Origin: Notospermus geniculatus
Taxonomy: Eukaryota > Nemertea > Pilidiophora > Heteronemertea > Lineidae
Reading direction: 5' to 3'
Assembly: GCA_002633025.1 (NCBI GenBank)
Contig: NMRB01000049.1
Coordinates: 233,294 to 297,293, forward strand
DNA: 64,000 nucleotides
Shown: piece after piece, positions 11,160 to 21,600 of the stretch
Numbering within the stretch: the first letter of the stretch is position 1
How the letters are laid out: every line of letters starts with the position of its first letter
Made by a program: the position numbers and the translations under genes
Notes under the pieces: model-generated
The model's input: the letters and a program-made list of their open reading frames with translations, nothing else
What the model was told of the DNA's origin: nothing
The model's database searches: none

Positions 11160-13322
11160 TAGCCTTCTTGTTGTCATGTTGAAATACCTGATTACACATG
11201 ATATATCCGAATGAATCACAACAGTGCATCAATGTTCGTTTTATCCCCTAAATGAACCGGAGTGTAGCTAGTGAAAGCAGCAAAACCATTGCTTAGCGCG
11301 CGCTTATCTCACGCTGTTTACCTTGAAACTAAATAAGGCATTCACATCGATTTTTGCGGCGTTATGCTGGGGCATGTGCGCATGCTCTGTGTTATATAAT
11401 GCCAATGTCATACCGGGTTCAACATGTGACCCAGATTCTCATGGCGCCTGTTTCAAAAGCACTATTTTGGGAAATGGGAAGATTTTGAGTCTGAGTGGGC
11501 CTAACATTAATTTCGATCACGCGACTCCATCCAATATCTACACTAATAAGGCCTACCTGACTGACTGCTTGCAGAAGAGATAACGAAGTGTCTGAATGGC
11601 CCTAGTCGCTCACATTGAGGGATGGGGCGGGGGGGGGGCTTCACCGAGGAGCAAAGTCCTGTCTCGTGTTGAACTGTCGCCTCTTTCGAAAGGCGCAGCC
11701 GGTGTAACGTTTTTGAATGTTCCCCATCAGCGAGTGTTCCCCTAATATTATCTGACGGAATATTAGCTGCGACGCACAAAGAATCGTGTCGATCTATCTG
11801 CAAGGGTTTCCCAAACAATAAGGGAAACACTGGCATACGGAAACACTTGCAGATGTTACACTTGGACTTCCCTGCTTCAGCGAAAAGCCGCNCAGTCGGC
11901 GGCGTACAGTGATGTCAAATGAAATCCTTGGGGGACTTTTCAATGCAAATCGGCATATATGATACTTTTGAGGATATCAGTACCAAAAAACCATATCTTC
12001 ATATTTTCATGATTTATTCCGAGCAATAGGCCTATTGCCTTTTATTTGGAACTCAACACGCGCAACCGACTGACACTGGCTGTGACGTCATCATTTCCAC
12101 GCGCTGAATGCGAAATAAGGCAGCGTGGACGGTTAGATAAATCTCTTGAGTATCCCGATCCACACATGCGAGGTAGCCTGCTTGGCTAAACTTCGCTTCC
12201 ATACAGTGTTCCACTTTGTTGTTGCTTTCTTCATCAAAGCATAGGCCTATCGCTTTGAACTCAGTTTTCAAGACCTTCCAAGAGGACCTCTGAAAGTCTG
12301 GATCCCTTTTCCGTCCGTTGGTAAGTTTTTTCAACGTGAATTTCATTGAAGGAGCTGGTTTCGTTCATTCGATTTATGTAGCACGGAACATGTCTGGTCC
12401 CGGACCTGTCTGTGTGCTACCTCTCATCTCTGCGGGTTTTATGGCCGCGACACGACTCACAGATACGGTTTCCAATCGCACAGACATAAATTTTGTATAG
12501 GCCTTTGCGTGCTGCCAGCTTTTGGAGCGCATGTCAGTGAGAGCCTGATCCATAGAACAATCAAAGTTTTCAACGCGGCGATATCTACCATACATGCATA
12601 AAATTCTGTCGAGATTTGACCTTTTTCTACTGTCTCCACCCCTTCATCCTGGGAACATCAGGGGTTAGAGCTCGCTCCTTTCGTCACCGCACACAAACAT
12701 TTGTGTGCGGTAATTGACTATCTGACAGCAAACTTTCGATAGAAAACTGTCACGTGGAGACTAGGCGCCTTTTATTGAACCTGACAGTTGACCCTCGGTC
12801 ACCCACCAAAACACCGACCTTGGCTGCACAGGTTCGCGACAGTACAGATCAGAATCATGTAATGTTACAACATGCAGCCATGTTATACAATTCGGTATTT
12901 TATCGACGTCGGAATTATGTAACCTGGTTTTTACATAAGAAATCGATCAAACCATGCATTGATTCGAGTTCATGACGCTGGCGGGTTGTGAGGAATCGAT
13001 TTGTCTCCAGATTTATTTTTGTCGCGGTGTGATAGGAAGGCATGTCCCTTTTTGACGAACTCCCCTGAAATAGAAGCTCCTCTCCTCTGGTAAATATCAT
13101 AATTTCTACCAGTCGATGCGTTTTCATCCGTCTGGAACAATATGAGAGGACACCTTTTCAGCTTGGTGATCATTACTCTTACACCGATTTGGGAGGCGAC
13201 TTGTGCGTCGACGTCACTTCGTCGTGCCTGGGATGTGACATATTTTTCAGGATGTGCCATAATTTCAGAGACGCATGTCGTCACCATTTCAACTTCAAGT
13301 AAGCTGTTGTATGTTGTTTCAG
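11160..13322 (+). other. Upstream region and likely 5' UTR of the small bZIP gene
   Basis: No convincing protein-coding exon. A full CRE palindrome TGACGTCA is at 12083-12090. A strong donor (CCGTTG/GTAAGT) at 12320/12321 could end a 5' UTR exon joining the acceptor TTTCAG at 13317-13322. Two TAGGCCTA octamers (12027, 12242) and an ambiguous base (11892) are present. Confidence 0.35.
12686..12711. repeat. Perfect 12-bp inverted repeat with 2-base spacer
   Basis: ACCGCACACAAA, spacer CA, then the exact reverse complement TTTGTGTGCGGT. It could extrude a hairpin or bind a dimeric protein; its position upstream of the small bZIP gene allows a regulatory role. Confidence 0.8.
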
Positions 13323-13351
13323 GTGTCTTCGTGGCTCACGAGTTTTGGGTG

Positions 13352-13900
13352 ATGGATACGTCAAGCAATACCGGTGTGTACCCCATGGGGGCGTACCAGC
13401 CCAATCTTCATATCCCTGACGTCAGCTACCCTGTGAAACACCGGGCAAAAAGGGAACTGGTCCCAGACACGTCTAAAGACTACAGTTACTGGATGAAGCG
13501 AACGAAGAACAACAATTCGGCGAAGAAATCACGTTGGAAGCGAAAATGTCTCGAAATGGCGTTAGAGTCCCGGATGACGCGACTTGTCCAGGAGAACATG
13601 ACACTGAAGAAGGAGTTGAAGCGTTTGAAAGAAGCTGTTGGTGAAAGTGGGGAGGGGACGAGGTTGTATACGGAACAGGATTACATGCAGACGAACATGA
13701 AGCAGTCAGAACCACAGTATTATTCAATGGTCAAGTCAGAATACCCTGAAGACATTGGCAATCTGAATTACGACGTGTTCAATGTGTTTCACACTGACTC
13801 GGGACAGGGATACGGACTGATGGCGGAGGAGGAAAGCATGCGGCATAATCAACTTCCTCATAAACTGAGACATAAGGTCCAGCAGACTACCAGATCTTGA
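13352..13900 (+). CDS. Small NFIL3-like bZIP protein
   Basis: 182 residues from the ATG at 13352, which lies 29 bases after an acceptor (TGTTTCAG ending 13322), so the open frame further upstream is probably not translated. Residues 34-97 form a bZIP: RELVPDTSKDYSYW recalls the NFIL3 pre-basic segment; the basic region carries the N-x2-A-x2-S-R signature (N54, A57, S60, R61), followed by a leucine zipper (MTRLVQENMTLKKELKRLK). Several basic residues conserved in NFIL3 are changed (T51, N55, W62), so DNA specificity may differ. The C terminus is Tyr/Met/Gln rich and unrecognised. It is divergent to the double-bZIP gene about 2 kb away, consistent with local duplication. Expected nuclear. Stop TGA at 13898. 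Confidence 0.75.
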   Translation: MDTSSNTGVYPMGAYQPNLHIPDVSYPVKHRAKRELVPDTSKDYSYWMKRTKNNNSAKKSRWKRKCLEMALESRMTRLVQENMTLKKELKRLKEAVGESGEGTRLYTEQDYMQTNMKQSEPQYYSMVKSEYPEDIGNLNYDVFNVFHTDSGQGYGLMAEEESMRHNQLPHKLRHKVQQTTRS

Positions 13901-13939
13901 GAGCGGGGTGTTGGCTGATGTTGCATTTTGTAGTTTCAG

Positions 13940-14475
13940 TTTTTCTGCAAAGGTCCTCCTAGAATTTCTCGACGAGGAGCAAATTCAGTAAGTAGAATGC
14001 AGCAAGCGGCGAATTTTGCTGTCGGCAGCAAAAAGGACAAACTCTGGTGCGTCTGCTAAGCGTTGGTCCTTTTCCGTGTATTTTGTGTTATTCCGCCAGT
14101 CGGCGGACTGACAGTTCGGTTTGGAATAGAGTTAGATAAGAGTTTTTTTTCTTCTGCAATTGTGATCCTCCCGGAAGTATGGGAGGAAAATTTGTAGCAG
14201 CCAAAGTGGCAGCAAGTGGCGAATTTCGTTGTCGGCGACAAAAAGAGGACGAACTCACTTCCATTTGCTGCAGGCGTTTAGTCTTGTGTTTCGTGTTTAT
14301 CATGCAACTCGTCGCCATGTGGACGACTGATAGTTCTGTTAGGAATATTATGAGAGATTTAGGTTTTTCTCTGCAAATATCCTCCCAGAAATTGGAGGAA
14401 AATACAGTTACTCAGTCAAAGCAGCAGCAAAGTTGCGCAGTTTCGTTTTCGGTGACAAAGAGGGACTTTCGCTCG
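13940..14475 (+). repeat. Three ~210-bp degenerate units with conserved hairpins
   Basis: Each unit has a TTCTGCAA-like lead-in, a hairpin of the form TCCTCC...GGAGGA, then GCAAG-GGCGAATTT running into a second stem around a TCGG loop, followed by GACAAA and GGAC. The loops sit at about 14021, 14231 and 14448, so spacings are 210 and 217 bases. Unit 1 has a perfect stem TTTTGCTG/CAGCAAAA. The array lies between the small bZIP stop and its likely poly(A) signal, hence probably in the 3' UTR. Confidence 0.65.
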
Positions 14476-14782
14476 ATACCGGCGTTATCTCTTTCGGAAC
14501 TTTCGCACACCCGTCTCTTGAGTTCATTTCACGTCATCATCACCTCTCACAAATAGACTATTCATTCGATTATGCGGGTGCGGTGCCGTCATCACTGCCG
14601 TCCATACACACGACTCTGGCCCAAGATGTGTCGTCTGGTATAATTGTACTTTCCATTTGAAGATAGGAGTAAAGTTCCGATAAAATTTGAAATAATGACA
14701 ACGTTTTCATCGTTGGACTATTGCGGGTTGTGACACCACCCCTGTCATGTCAATGGCGAGTGGATTGCTCCATCGGCTGCTG

Positions 14783-14788
14783 AATAAA
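14783..14788 (+). terminator. AATAAA polyadenylation signal of the small bZIP gene
   Basis: Canonical hexamer on the + strand about 880 bases after the stop codon and just before the convergent H1 gene. A poly-C run with an ambiguous base follows (about 14857-14868). Confidence 0.45.
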
Positions 14789-14879
14789 TTAAGACGAAAT
14801 TCTGTCATTAGAGTGAACTGTACTTGTTGCGTTATGCTCCACGTCTTCCCATCCGCCCCCCCCCCCCNTCATTTAGGGT

Positions 14880-14895
14880 GGCCCTGATAAGGGCC
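14880..14895 (-). terminator. Histone 3' stem-loop of the H1 gene
   Basis: Read on the - strand this is GGCCCTTATCAGGGCC, a 6-bp stem with a 4-base loop matching the metazoan histone mRNA stem-loop. It lies about 30 bases after the H1 stop codon. It indicates a replication-dependent, non-polyadenylated mRNA bound by SLBP. A clear purine-rich downstream element was not seen. Confidence 0.88.
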
Positions 14896-14926
14896 GTTAT
14901 AGATTTAGGTGTTGAGATGTCACATC

Positions 14927-15481
14927 TTACTTCTTGGGCTTGGTAGCGGCCTTTTTCGTGGCTTTTGACTTGGTGGCTTTCTTGGCAGCGGGCTTCTTGG
15001 CCTTGGCTGGCTTAGCCTTGGCAGCCTTCTTGGCGCTTGTTTTCTTCTCAGCTGGCTTCTTGGCCTTCTTGGGCGTCTTCTTGGCAGCTGGTTTCTTGGC
15101 AGCTTTCGGTTTCTTCGCCTTCACTGGCTTCTTGGCTTTCGGTTTGGCAGCCGGTTTCTTGGGCTTCTCGGGTTTCTTGGCGGCAGCACTGAGCTTGTAG
15201 CTTCCCTTGACGGCGACCAGTTTCGCACCCTCGGCCGAGGACTTGGTGAGGGTCTTGTTGATCAGCTTGTTCATCCTTTCATCCATGACTATCTTCCCCT
15301 CGTACTTGGAAGCGATCCATTTCTTGATGGCAACACGAGACGATCCTTTCTTCTCCTTCAGGTCAGCGATGGCTTCCACGATCATCACAACAGTTGTGGG
15401 ATGCTGAGCTGGTTTCTTAGCAGCAGGCTTCTTGGCTTTCGCAGCGGCCTTCTTCGCGGGAGATGCAGCAGAGTCAGTCAT
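14927..15481 (-). CDS. H1: Histone H1 (linker histone)
   Basis: 184 residues, intronless. A short Lys/Ala N-terminal tail precedes the winged-helix H15 domain at about 27-98 (starts HPTTVVMIVEAIADLKEKKG; contains GSSRVAIKKWI and ends VKGSYKLS). The C-terminal tail is almost wholly Lys/Ala/Pro in AKKPAAKK-type repeats, as expected for DNA-binding linker histones. The protein binds nucleosome linker DNA and compacts chromatin. The start follows directly from the conserved short MTDSA tail, and the gene has a proper 3' histone stem-loop. No core histone genes are in the window, so it is not in an intact tandem histone quintet here. It is convergent with the small bZIP gene, and a retrotransposon lies behind its promoter. 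Confidence 0.95.
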   Translation of the reverse strand: MTDSAASPAKKAAAKAKKPAAKKPAQHPTTVVMIVEAIADLKEKKGSSRVAIKKWIASKYEGKIVMDERMNKLINKTLTKSSAEGAKLVAVKGSYKLSAAAKKPEKPKKPAAKPKAKKPVKAKKPKAAKKPAAKKTPKKAKKPAEKKTSAKKAAKAKPAKAKKPAAKKATKSKATKKAATKPKK

Positions 15482-15976
15482 TTTCGGTTGAACAGCAAGT
15501 GATCAGAACGCTCACAACGAGTGTCAGATTGAGTATGCTCTGTCCGCCAAGGCGCTCGCTATTCATTGCTGAATTGCCGACGTAAACGAAAGCAACACAC
15601 TGAGCGCCTACATTGTACATGAGAGGGATCACGGATGGCAGGATGGCAAGATGGCCGACCGCGCCAATATCCGATTTCAAACGGCGATGAATTTTCACTA
15701 AAAAACTAGCACACAGCTAAGGCATACAAACCAACAAAGCAATATATGAATTATGAATTCCCCCAGAAGAGACTGGAGAAACTTTCGTCCCAGGGATCAA
15801 AACGTTGATGATAAAACTCGAGCGTTTTGAACAAGCAAAACATCTTGAATTCCCGAGACACTGACTGTACATTTACGTGTGCATCGACATACAAGATAGG
15901 CATACGGCCGTGTGTACATGGTGTATTGGTGTACAAGTGTGAAATTCTTGATTAGATTGTAACTCAACTCGATAAT
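15482..15976. other. H1 promoter side and 5' leader of the retrotransposon
   Basis: The - strand side should contain the H1 promoter, but I see no clear TATA box or H1 box (AAACACA). The + strand side must include the left end of the retrotransposon, whose exact boundary I could not fix because no target-site duplication is evident. Confidence 0.35.
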
Positions 15977-18436
15977 ATGGAAGCTATAAAGGACAGTCTG
16001 GCTGTACTTGGCCTTGAGATTGATGATTCGCTTTCTCTAAACTCAGTCAAGTCAGCGTATCGAAAGTTGGCGAAAGAAGTCCATCCAGACAAGAATCCAA
16101 CTTCTGTTATCGATGACCCAACCGGTACTGCTAAATCAGCCTACACATCAAAGTTCCAGGAAATATGCGCTGCATACACTCGGATTATGGACCACCAACA
16201 AAGTACGGGTTGTCTCAATAACAAGTCGGCAACAAATGACCAGCTCCGTGACCAATCTTTGACCCCAACTATCAAAGAAAATGAACAATGCATTGTGATC
16301 AAATTCAATCCGACGCACTTCACAAAATGGAAAAAGACATGTGAGGATATGTACGGCGGTTATGTCGACCAGGGCACGAACGGCCTCCATTTTGCTTCTG
16401 TGTTTTTCGAACAACCTGAAGAAGGAGTCGTCCCAACTGCAAGCAGTGATCGAAATCGACCGAGTCTGGGATCAATCCATGTCACGATATATAGGTCGTC
16501 GTCCAAACTCATGGTGCAGGGAAATTCCTTCTTGCTGTGGCTTGATGAACATTTACCGCACATGCTGGACTTTATATTGAACAACAAGCCGATTCCGGTC
16601 AACCTTAAGGGGGCAGCAAAAGGTGCCATTCCGAAATCAAACTGTGCAACAAAAAGTGAAATTGCGACGCAAATGCAGGGTAGGAAATCCAGCCGCCGAG
16701 CTCCTACTGCTAACAGTGAAAAGAAAACATCACAAGTCGAGCTATTCTCTTGCAATCAATGCGCGGAGAGAGACACTGCTGACATGATTGAGTGCTCGTC
16801 ATGTAAAAACTGGATCCACTATTCATGTACCGGGATTGATGCAGACCAGTTAAGGCCATTTATCTCTGATGTGAATAAGCCATTCACATGCAAGCAGTGC
16901 CATTCTAAGCTGGATAGTATATATAAAACTGTTGAGCCTCCGTCTGTGATACATGTACCTGAGGACAGTGCAAAAAGTCAAATATCGCCAGTTCTAGTCG
17001 AATTAACCGGACAATTCAAGTGTCTTCTCGGTGGGGTTGATCAACTTACTCAAAGACTTGATAATCTAGAAGCCCAAGTTGTGAACACCCTTACTAACGC
17101 CTCAAGGCAGCGACAGGATTCGGAAAGCAACTGTACACAAGAACTACTCTCCAAATCTGAGAAGGAGGTCAATAAACTCAAATCTGAGCTGAACAATGCG
17201 TTGAGCTCAAAAGCAAAAACTGAAAAAACACTGTCAAACATTATGGATGCCCGCCCTGAAAACGAAACGCTCAAAGCTAGTAACAAGGCACTCCAGTCAT
17301 CACTATCAAACGTTGAAAAGGACAGACATCACCTCCAAACAGAAGTCTCACAAATCAGAGATAGGTGTGAGAACATGGTTGAAGAAATGGCAACAGTCAA
17401 AGAGAAACTGCGTAACTCTGAATCTGAGAACTCTCGCTTAGTCCAGACGATTCATGATTTGAAGGTCGAAAATTCCGAACTTAAAAACCTGTGTGAAACC
17501 CTGTGGGAGCCTGAGTCGGGCAACTTCCAAAAGGTGGTAACAACAAAACAGTCTGAAGAGAAGAAAAACCAGTCCAATCCAACCAAGGAATCTAACCCCT
17601 GTTCACAGTCTGATGTCACGCCTGCAGCCTCTCAACCAGAGATGAAAAAGCCCCCCACTGCTCCACGTGAACAGAAAAAGAAAACAGGCCGTCAAAGAAT
17701 GGACACAATCAAAGTACAGAAAGTTGCTGACCCAGAGAATCATCATGTGGTGGTCACTAGTTCGCTCGGCAGAGACCTCGTATCAAACCGCCTTCGAGTT
17801 AGCAGAAACATGTCAGTTGAAGCGATCCCCATCTCAGGAGCAACAGTGGAAGATATCCACTCCTTTATAAGATCCAATTCTGAGAACCTGGACCACGTAA
17901 AATCACTAACGATTCTAGCAGGATCGAACAATGTTAGCAGAGGCGAATCATGTGATGAAGTCATTACGAAATATGACTCTTTGATCCAATTCGTGAAAGA
18001 AAGCACTACCGTTCAGAACATTCATGTCTGTGAAATACCGCTTCGTCTCAAACATAAAGCCAAAGGAAACGAGACAATACAACACATAAACGATGAGCTC
18101 TACAATATGTGTCAGTTCCATGGGATCTACTTCACTCCATTGGATATCCCTCTCGAGAATGATTCCTTCCATGATGATGGACTCCATCTCTCTAAGTTCA
18201 AAGGGACTGCTCACTTGGCAACTGCTCTGAAACGGACACTCAGATACTACCTTGATGATGACACCAATCATTCACGTGCTCCAAGAAGATCAGCACCGAC
18301 ATCTGGTAACTCTGCTCGTGAATCCAAGAATCCGAACATTATGGTCAATAAATCGAATAAGAATTTGAACTCCACCAAAGACTCGGTGAAATTACTGGTG
18401 AATCTATTGCAAGAACTCTTCACTCAGAAATCGTAA
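15977..18436 (+). CDS. Retrotransposon ORF1: J domain, PHD finger, coiled coil, SGNH esterase
   Basis: 819 residues. Residues about 5-72 form a J domain with the HPD tripeptide at 36-38 (AYRKLAKEVHPDKN) and a final helix FQEICAAYTRIM. About 103-205 is an unnamed domain (SIHVTIYRSSSKLMVQG) that I associate with invertebrate mobile-element proteins. A C4HC3 PHD finger follows (C259, C262, C273, C276, H281, C284, C305, C308). Residues about 340-510 are coiled coil. A Lys/Pro-rich linker leads to an SGNH-hydrolase-like domain (about 590-760) with SSLGRD near the nucleophile block, AGSNNV (648-653) and a DxxH block at 734-737. PHD plus esterase is known for CR1 ORF1 proteins; the N-terminal J domain is the odd part and could recruit Hsp70 to the RNP. 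The start Met fits the J-domain N terminus. Confidence 0.88.
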   Translation: MEAIKDSLAVLGLEIDDSLSLNSVKSAYRKLAKEVHPDKNPTSVIDDPTGTAKSAYTSKFQEICAAYTRIMDHQQSTGCLNNKSATNDQLRDQSLTPTIKENEQCIVIKFNPTHFTKWKKTCEDMYGGYVDQGTNGLHFASVFFEQPEEGVVPTASSDRNRPSLGSIHVTIYRSSSKLMVQGNSFLLWLDEHLPHMLDFILNNKPIPVNLKGAAKGAIPKSNCATKSEIATQMQGRKSSRRAPTANSEKKTSQVELFSCNQCAERDTADMIECSSCKNWIHYSCTGIDADQLRPFISDVNKPFTCKQCHSKLDSIYKTVEPPSVIHVPEDSAKSQISPVLVELTGQFKCLLGGVDQLTQRLDNLEAQVVNTLTNASRQRQDSESNCTQELLSKSEKEVNKLKSELNNALSSKAKTEKTLSNIMDARPENETLKASNKALQSSLSNVEKDRHHLQTEVSQIRDRCENMVEEMATVKEKLRNSESENSRLVQTIHDLKVENSELKNLCETLWEPESGNFQKVVTTKQSEEKKNQSNPTKESNPCSQSDVTPAASQPEMKKPPTAPREQKKKTGRQRMDTIKVQKVADPENHHVVVTSSLGRDLVSNRLRVSRNMSVEAIPISGATVEDIHSFIRSNSENLDHVKSLTILAGSNNVSRGESCDEVITKYDSLIQFVKESTTVQNIHVCEIPLRLKHKAKGNETIQHINDELYNMCQFHGIYFTPLDIPLENDSFHDDGLHLSKFKGTAHLATALKRTLRYYLDDDTNHSRAPRRSAPTSGNSARESKNPNIMVNKSNKNLNSTKDSVKLLVNLLQELFTQKS

Positions 18437-18633
18437 GGTTCCACGTGTGATAATATACCGTACTTGTGCATGTAGGTCTATGTGTTTTACCTACGAACAA
18501 TGAACTAGTCCAATGATGGACCTCATGTTGGTCATGTCTAAGCTGTGCGCAGTTTCTATTCTGTATATTAATATTTGTGCTTGTCTAGTGCTTGTATTTT
18601 TATGTGTGCTGTTTATAAGTTGAATACTAGAGA
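18437..18633 (+). other. Spacer between retrotransposon ORF1 and ORF2
   Basis: 197 non-coding bases. ORF2 is not overlapped by ORF1, so it needs re-initiation, an internal entry mechanism or its own transcript. It contains one TACCGTA word at about 18457. Confidence 0.6.
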
Positions 18634-21600
18634 ATGAAGGTTAGGAAATCAGTAGAGGAGGTTGTAATCGGCCAGTGGAACATAGAAGGCCTTGTTAGTA
18701 AATCAGGTTCTAAATTAGAGGACCAATCAGTACATGAGCAAGTCATAGCGAATGATATCTTCTTCTTGACAGAAACTCATCTATTAGCACAACCAGACTC
18801 CACCCTTAACATAGATCTAAACAAAATCCAAGTGGATGATTTCACCCTTCTTAAATTTAAAAGTAGGGCGAAACATCCTAAAGCCAAGAAAGGCAGTGGG
18901 GGTGTAGCAGTCTGGGTGCGCAACTCGGTCCTGAAGGGGATATCGTTTATCCAGACAAAATCGTCTGATATATTATGGATAAAGTTTGATAAACACTTTT
19001 TCAACGAGTGCCAAGATATTTATGCGGCGGGTTGTTACCTGAGCCCTAAGTCGTCAACCTACTCTAGTCGCCAGGATCTTCAATTTTGGGATGAACTGGC
19101 TGGTGACATTCTACGGTTGAAAAAGACAGGTAGTATCATACTCCTCGGTGATTTTAATACCAGAATCTCAAACAAGGCTGACTTTATAGTCAATGATGAT
19201 GATAAATTTTCTCCAATCCCAAGCGGGTACCTTGCTGATAATATATCAGCGAAAAGAAATAGTATGGACACTACCTGTTGTCCAAAAGAATACGTAGATA
19301 ACTTATTAGGAATATGCTCATCAGCCGGTTTGAGAATTCTTAATGGCCGAGTGATAGGGGATACCAAGGGCAAATTCACCTGCCACAAATACAACGGAAG
19401 CAGCGTTGTAGACTATGCAATTGTTAGCCATGATTTGTTACACCGTGTCAGGTATTTCAAGGTTAGCGATTTCTTTGAATCGGTATCGGATCATTGCATG
19501 ATATCCTTTGCCCTCAGATTTGAAAAATTCTCTCCTGCTGCTCCCACAAATAACGACTCCAAAACTAAGGAGTTCAGCTCAGGACCTAAACTCAAGTGGT
19601 CGGAGCAATCAGAATTCATTTTCAAGTCTGAAATGAGCTCAACTGAAGTTAAAGATAAAATTTCCAAAATAATGGAAAGCTCATTTCAGAAACAAGACAT
19701 GGAATCAAGGGTAGAGGATGTCAATGCAATTATTCTAGAAACAGCTGAGAAAGCATGTAAAAAATCAGTGGCTAAAAATAAGCCAAGTGCCAGCTCATGT
19801 AAAACTAAAGGACCCATGAATAAGAAATGGTTCGACAAGGATTGCGGGGTTCTGAAGAGAAACCTCCAATCAGTTGGGAAACGTCTTGTAACCTGTCCGA
19901 AAAACCATGAACTCCGTATGCAATTCTTCAGACTTAAGAAGGAATATAAGAGGCTAGTTAAATGGAAACGGAAACGTTTTCAACAGCAGTTATTGGACAA
20001 CATTAGTGCCTTCTCTCAAAGAGATCCAAAGCAATACTGGAAATTAGTTGAAGAGCTAAGGGGTCAGAAGAAATCCAGTGATCGCTCTGACTGCATTCCA
20101 ATGCAAGACTGGTTAAAACACTACAAGAGTCTTTACCAAGACCCTTCCGAGTCTGAAGACCTGCATACTGATGACAGAGTTGCTACTGATTCAATCACAA
20201 AACAGGTCTTTACTGAATTAGACTTTGAAATTAAAAAGGAAGAGGTTGTAAGAGTAATAAAACACCTCAAGAACAATAAGGCAGCTGGACTGGATAGAAT
20301 TTCAAACGAAATGCTAAAAGCGTCCATGCCAGCCCTTTTAGAACCAATTACAAAAATCTTTAATTCAATTCTTATTCATGGTACCTATCCTAGTGTATGG
20401 CGTAAAGGCTATGTCACTAATATATTCAAAGCAGGAGACAAACATGACCCTAACAACTACAGAGGAATTACCATCAATAGTTGCTTCAGCAAAATGTTCG
20501 GATCGGTCTTAAATAACAGATTGGAGTCCTTTATAAAGAAAAGGGACATCCTAACACCCTCCCAAATTGGGTTCCAAAAAAAGACAAGAACATCCGACCA
20601 TATGTTTGTTCTGAAAGCACTCATAGACAAATATGTTAAAGGCAACAAGAAGCCTCTATATTTCTGTTTTATAGACTTTCAAAAAGCCTACGACAACATC
20701 TGGCACAAGGGTCTATTCAAAAAGCTTGCTGATTATGGAATTGGTGGTAAATTCTTTGACGTTGTACAAAGCATGTATTGTCAAAATCAGGTGTGCGTAA
20801 GATCAAACAATAGATTATCCGATTTTTTCTATAGTAACAAAGGCGTGAAACAAGGTGACCCTTTGAGTCCCTTACTTTTTAACCTATATGTAAATGATAT
20901 CCCAAATACTGTAAGCCCTCTCCCATCCACTTTAAGCGACAATTATCCTTTTCTCAATAATAGGTTGATCACAAGTTTATTATATGCCGACGACCTTATT
21001 CTGATCAGTTGTACGGCCAGTGGACTTCAAGACTCACTCAATCGCCTGTCTGATTACTGCTCTGAATGGCGTATGAAAATCAATCTAAAAAAGTCCAAAG
21101 TAATGAAAGTAAGTGGTAACGGCCACAAGTGCAAGGACTCTTTTTTCCTGTCCAATAACCTATTGGAAAACGTTGCCACTTACAAGTACCTGGGTGTTGA
21201 ATTCAGCTCCTCCGGGTCGTTCAGCCAGGCCAAGCAGAATCTGACCATACGAGCAAAAAAGGCGCTTTTCAAACTCTACTCCTGTATTGGAGGTTCATAT
21301 ATACCCCCTTCAGTAGGATTAAAGATGTTTGATCAATTAATCTCCCCCATTTGCTTTTACGGGGCAGAGATATGGGCAGTTGAAAACTTGGGAAAGAAAA
21401 AATTTGAAGGCGAATGGAGTCTTGAAGAAACATTTTATGATCAACCTATTGAACAAGTTAACTTATCATTTTGTAAATTTCTATCAGGGGTAAACAAAAA
21501 AGCAAACAATTTAGCTGTACGGGGTGATTTAGGCCGCTACCCAATGGGCCTGAATCTAATCCTGAAATGCCTCAAGTACTGGAGTCACATATCAAGTCAT

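Noticed and set aside
11323-11583. 86-codon + strand frame resembling a small secreted protein
   Set aside because: Starts with a hydrophobic stretch, but there is no start context, splice support or family; probably chance.
13142-13351. Upstream 70 codons in frame with the small bZIP
   Set aside because: They precede a good splice acceptor (13317-13322), and the NFIL3-like protein is complete from the Met at 13352.
14934-15407. Long open frames on the + strand opposite histone H1
   Set aside because: Antisense shadow of the Lys/Ala-rich H1 coding strand; hydrophobic low-complexity translation with no independent support.
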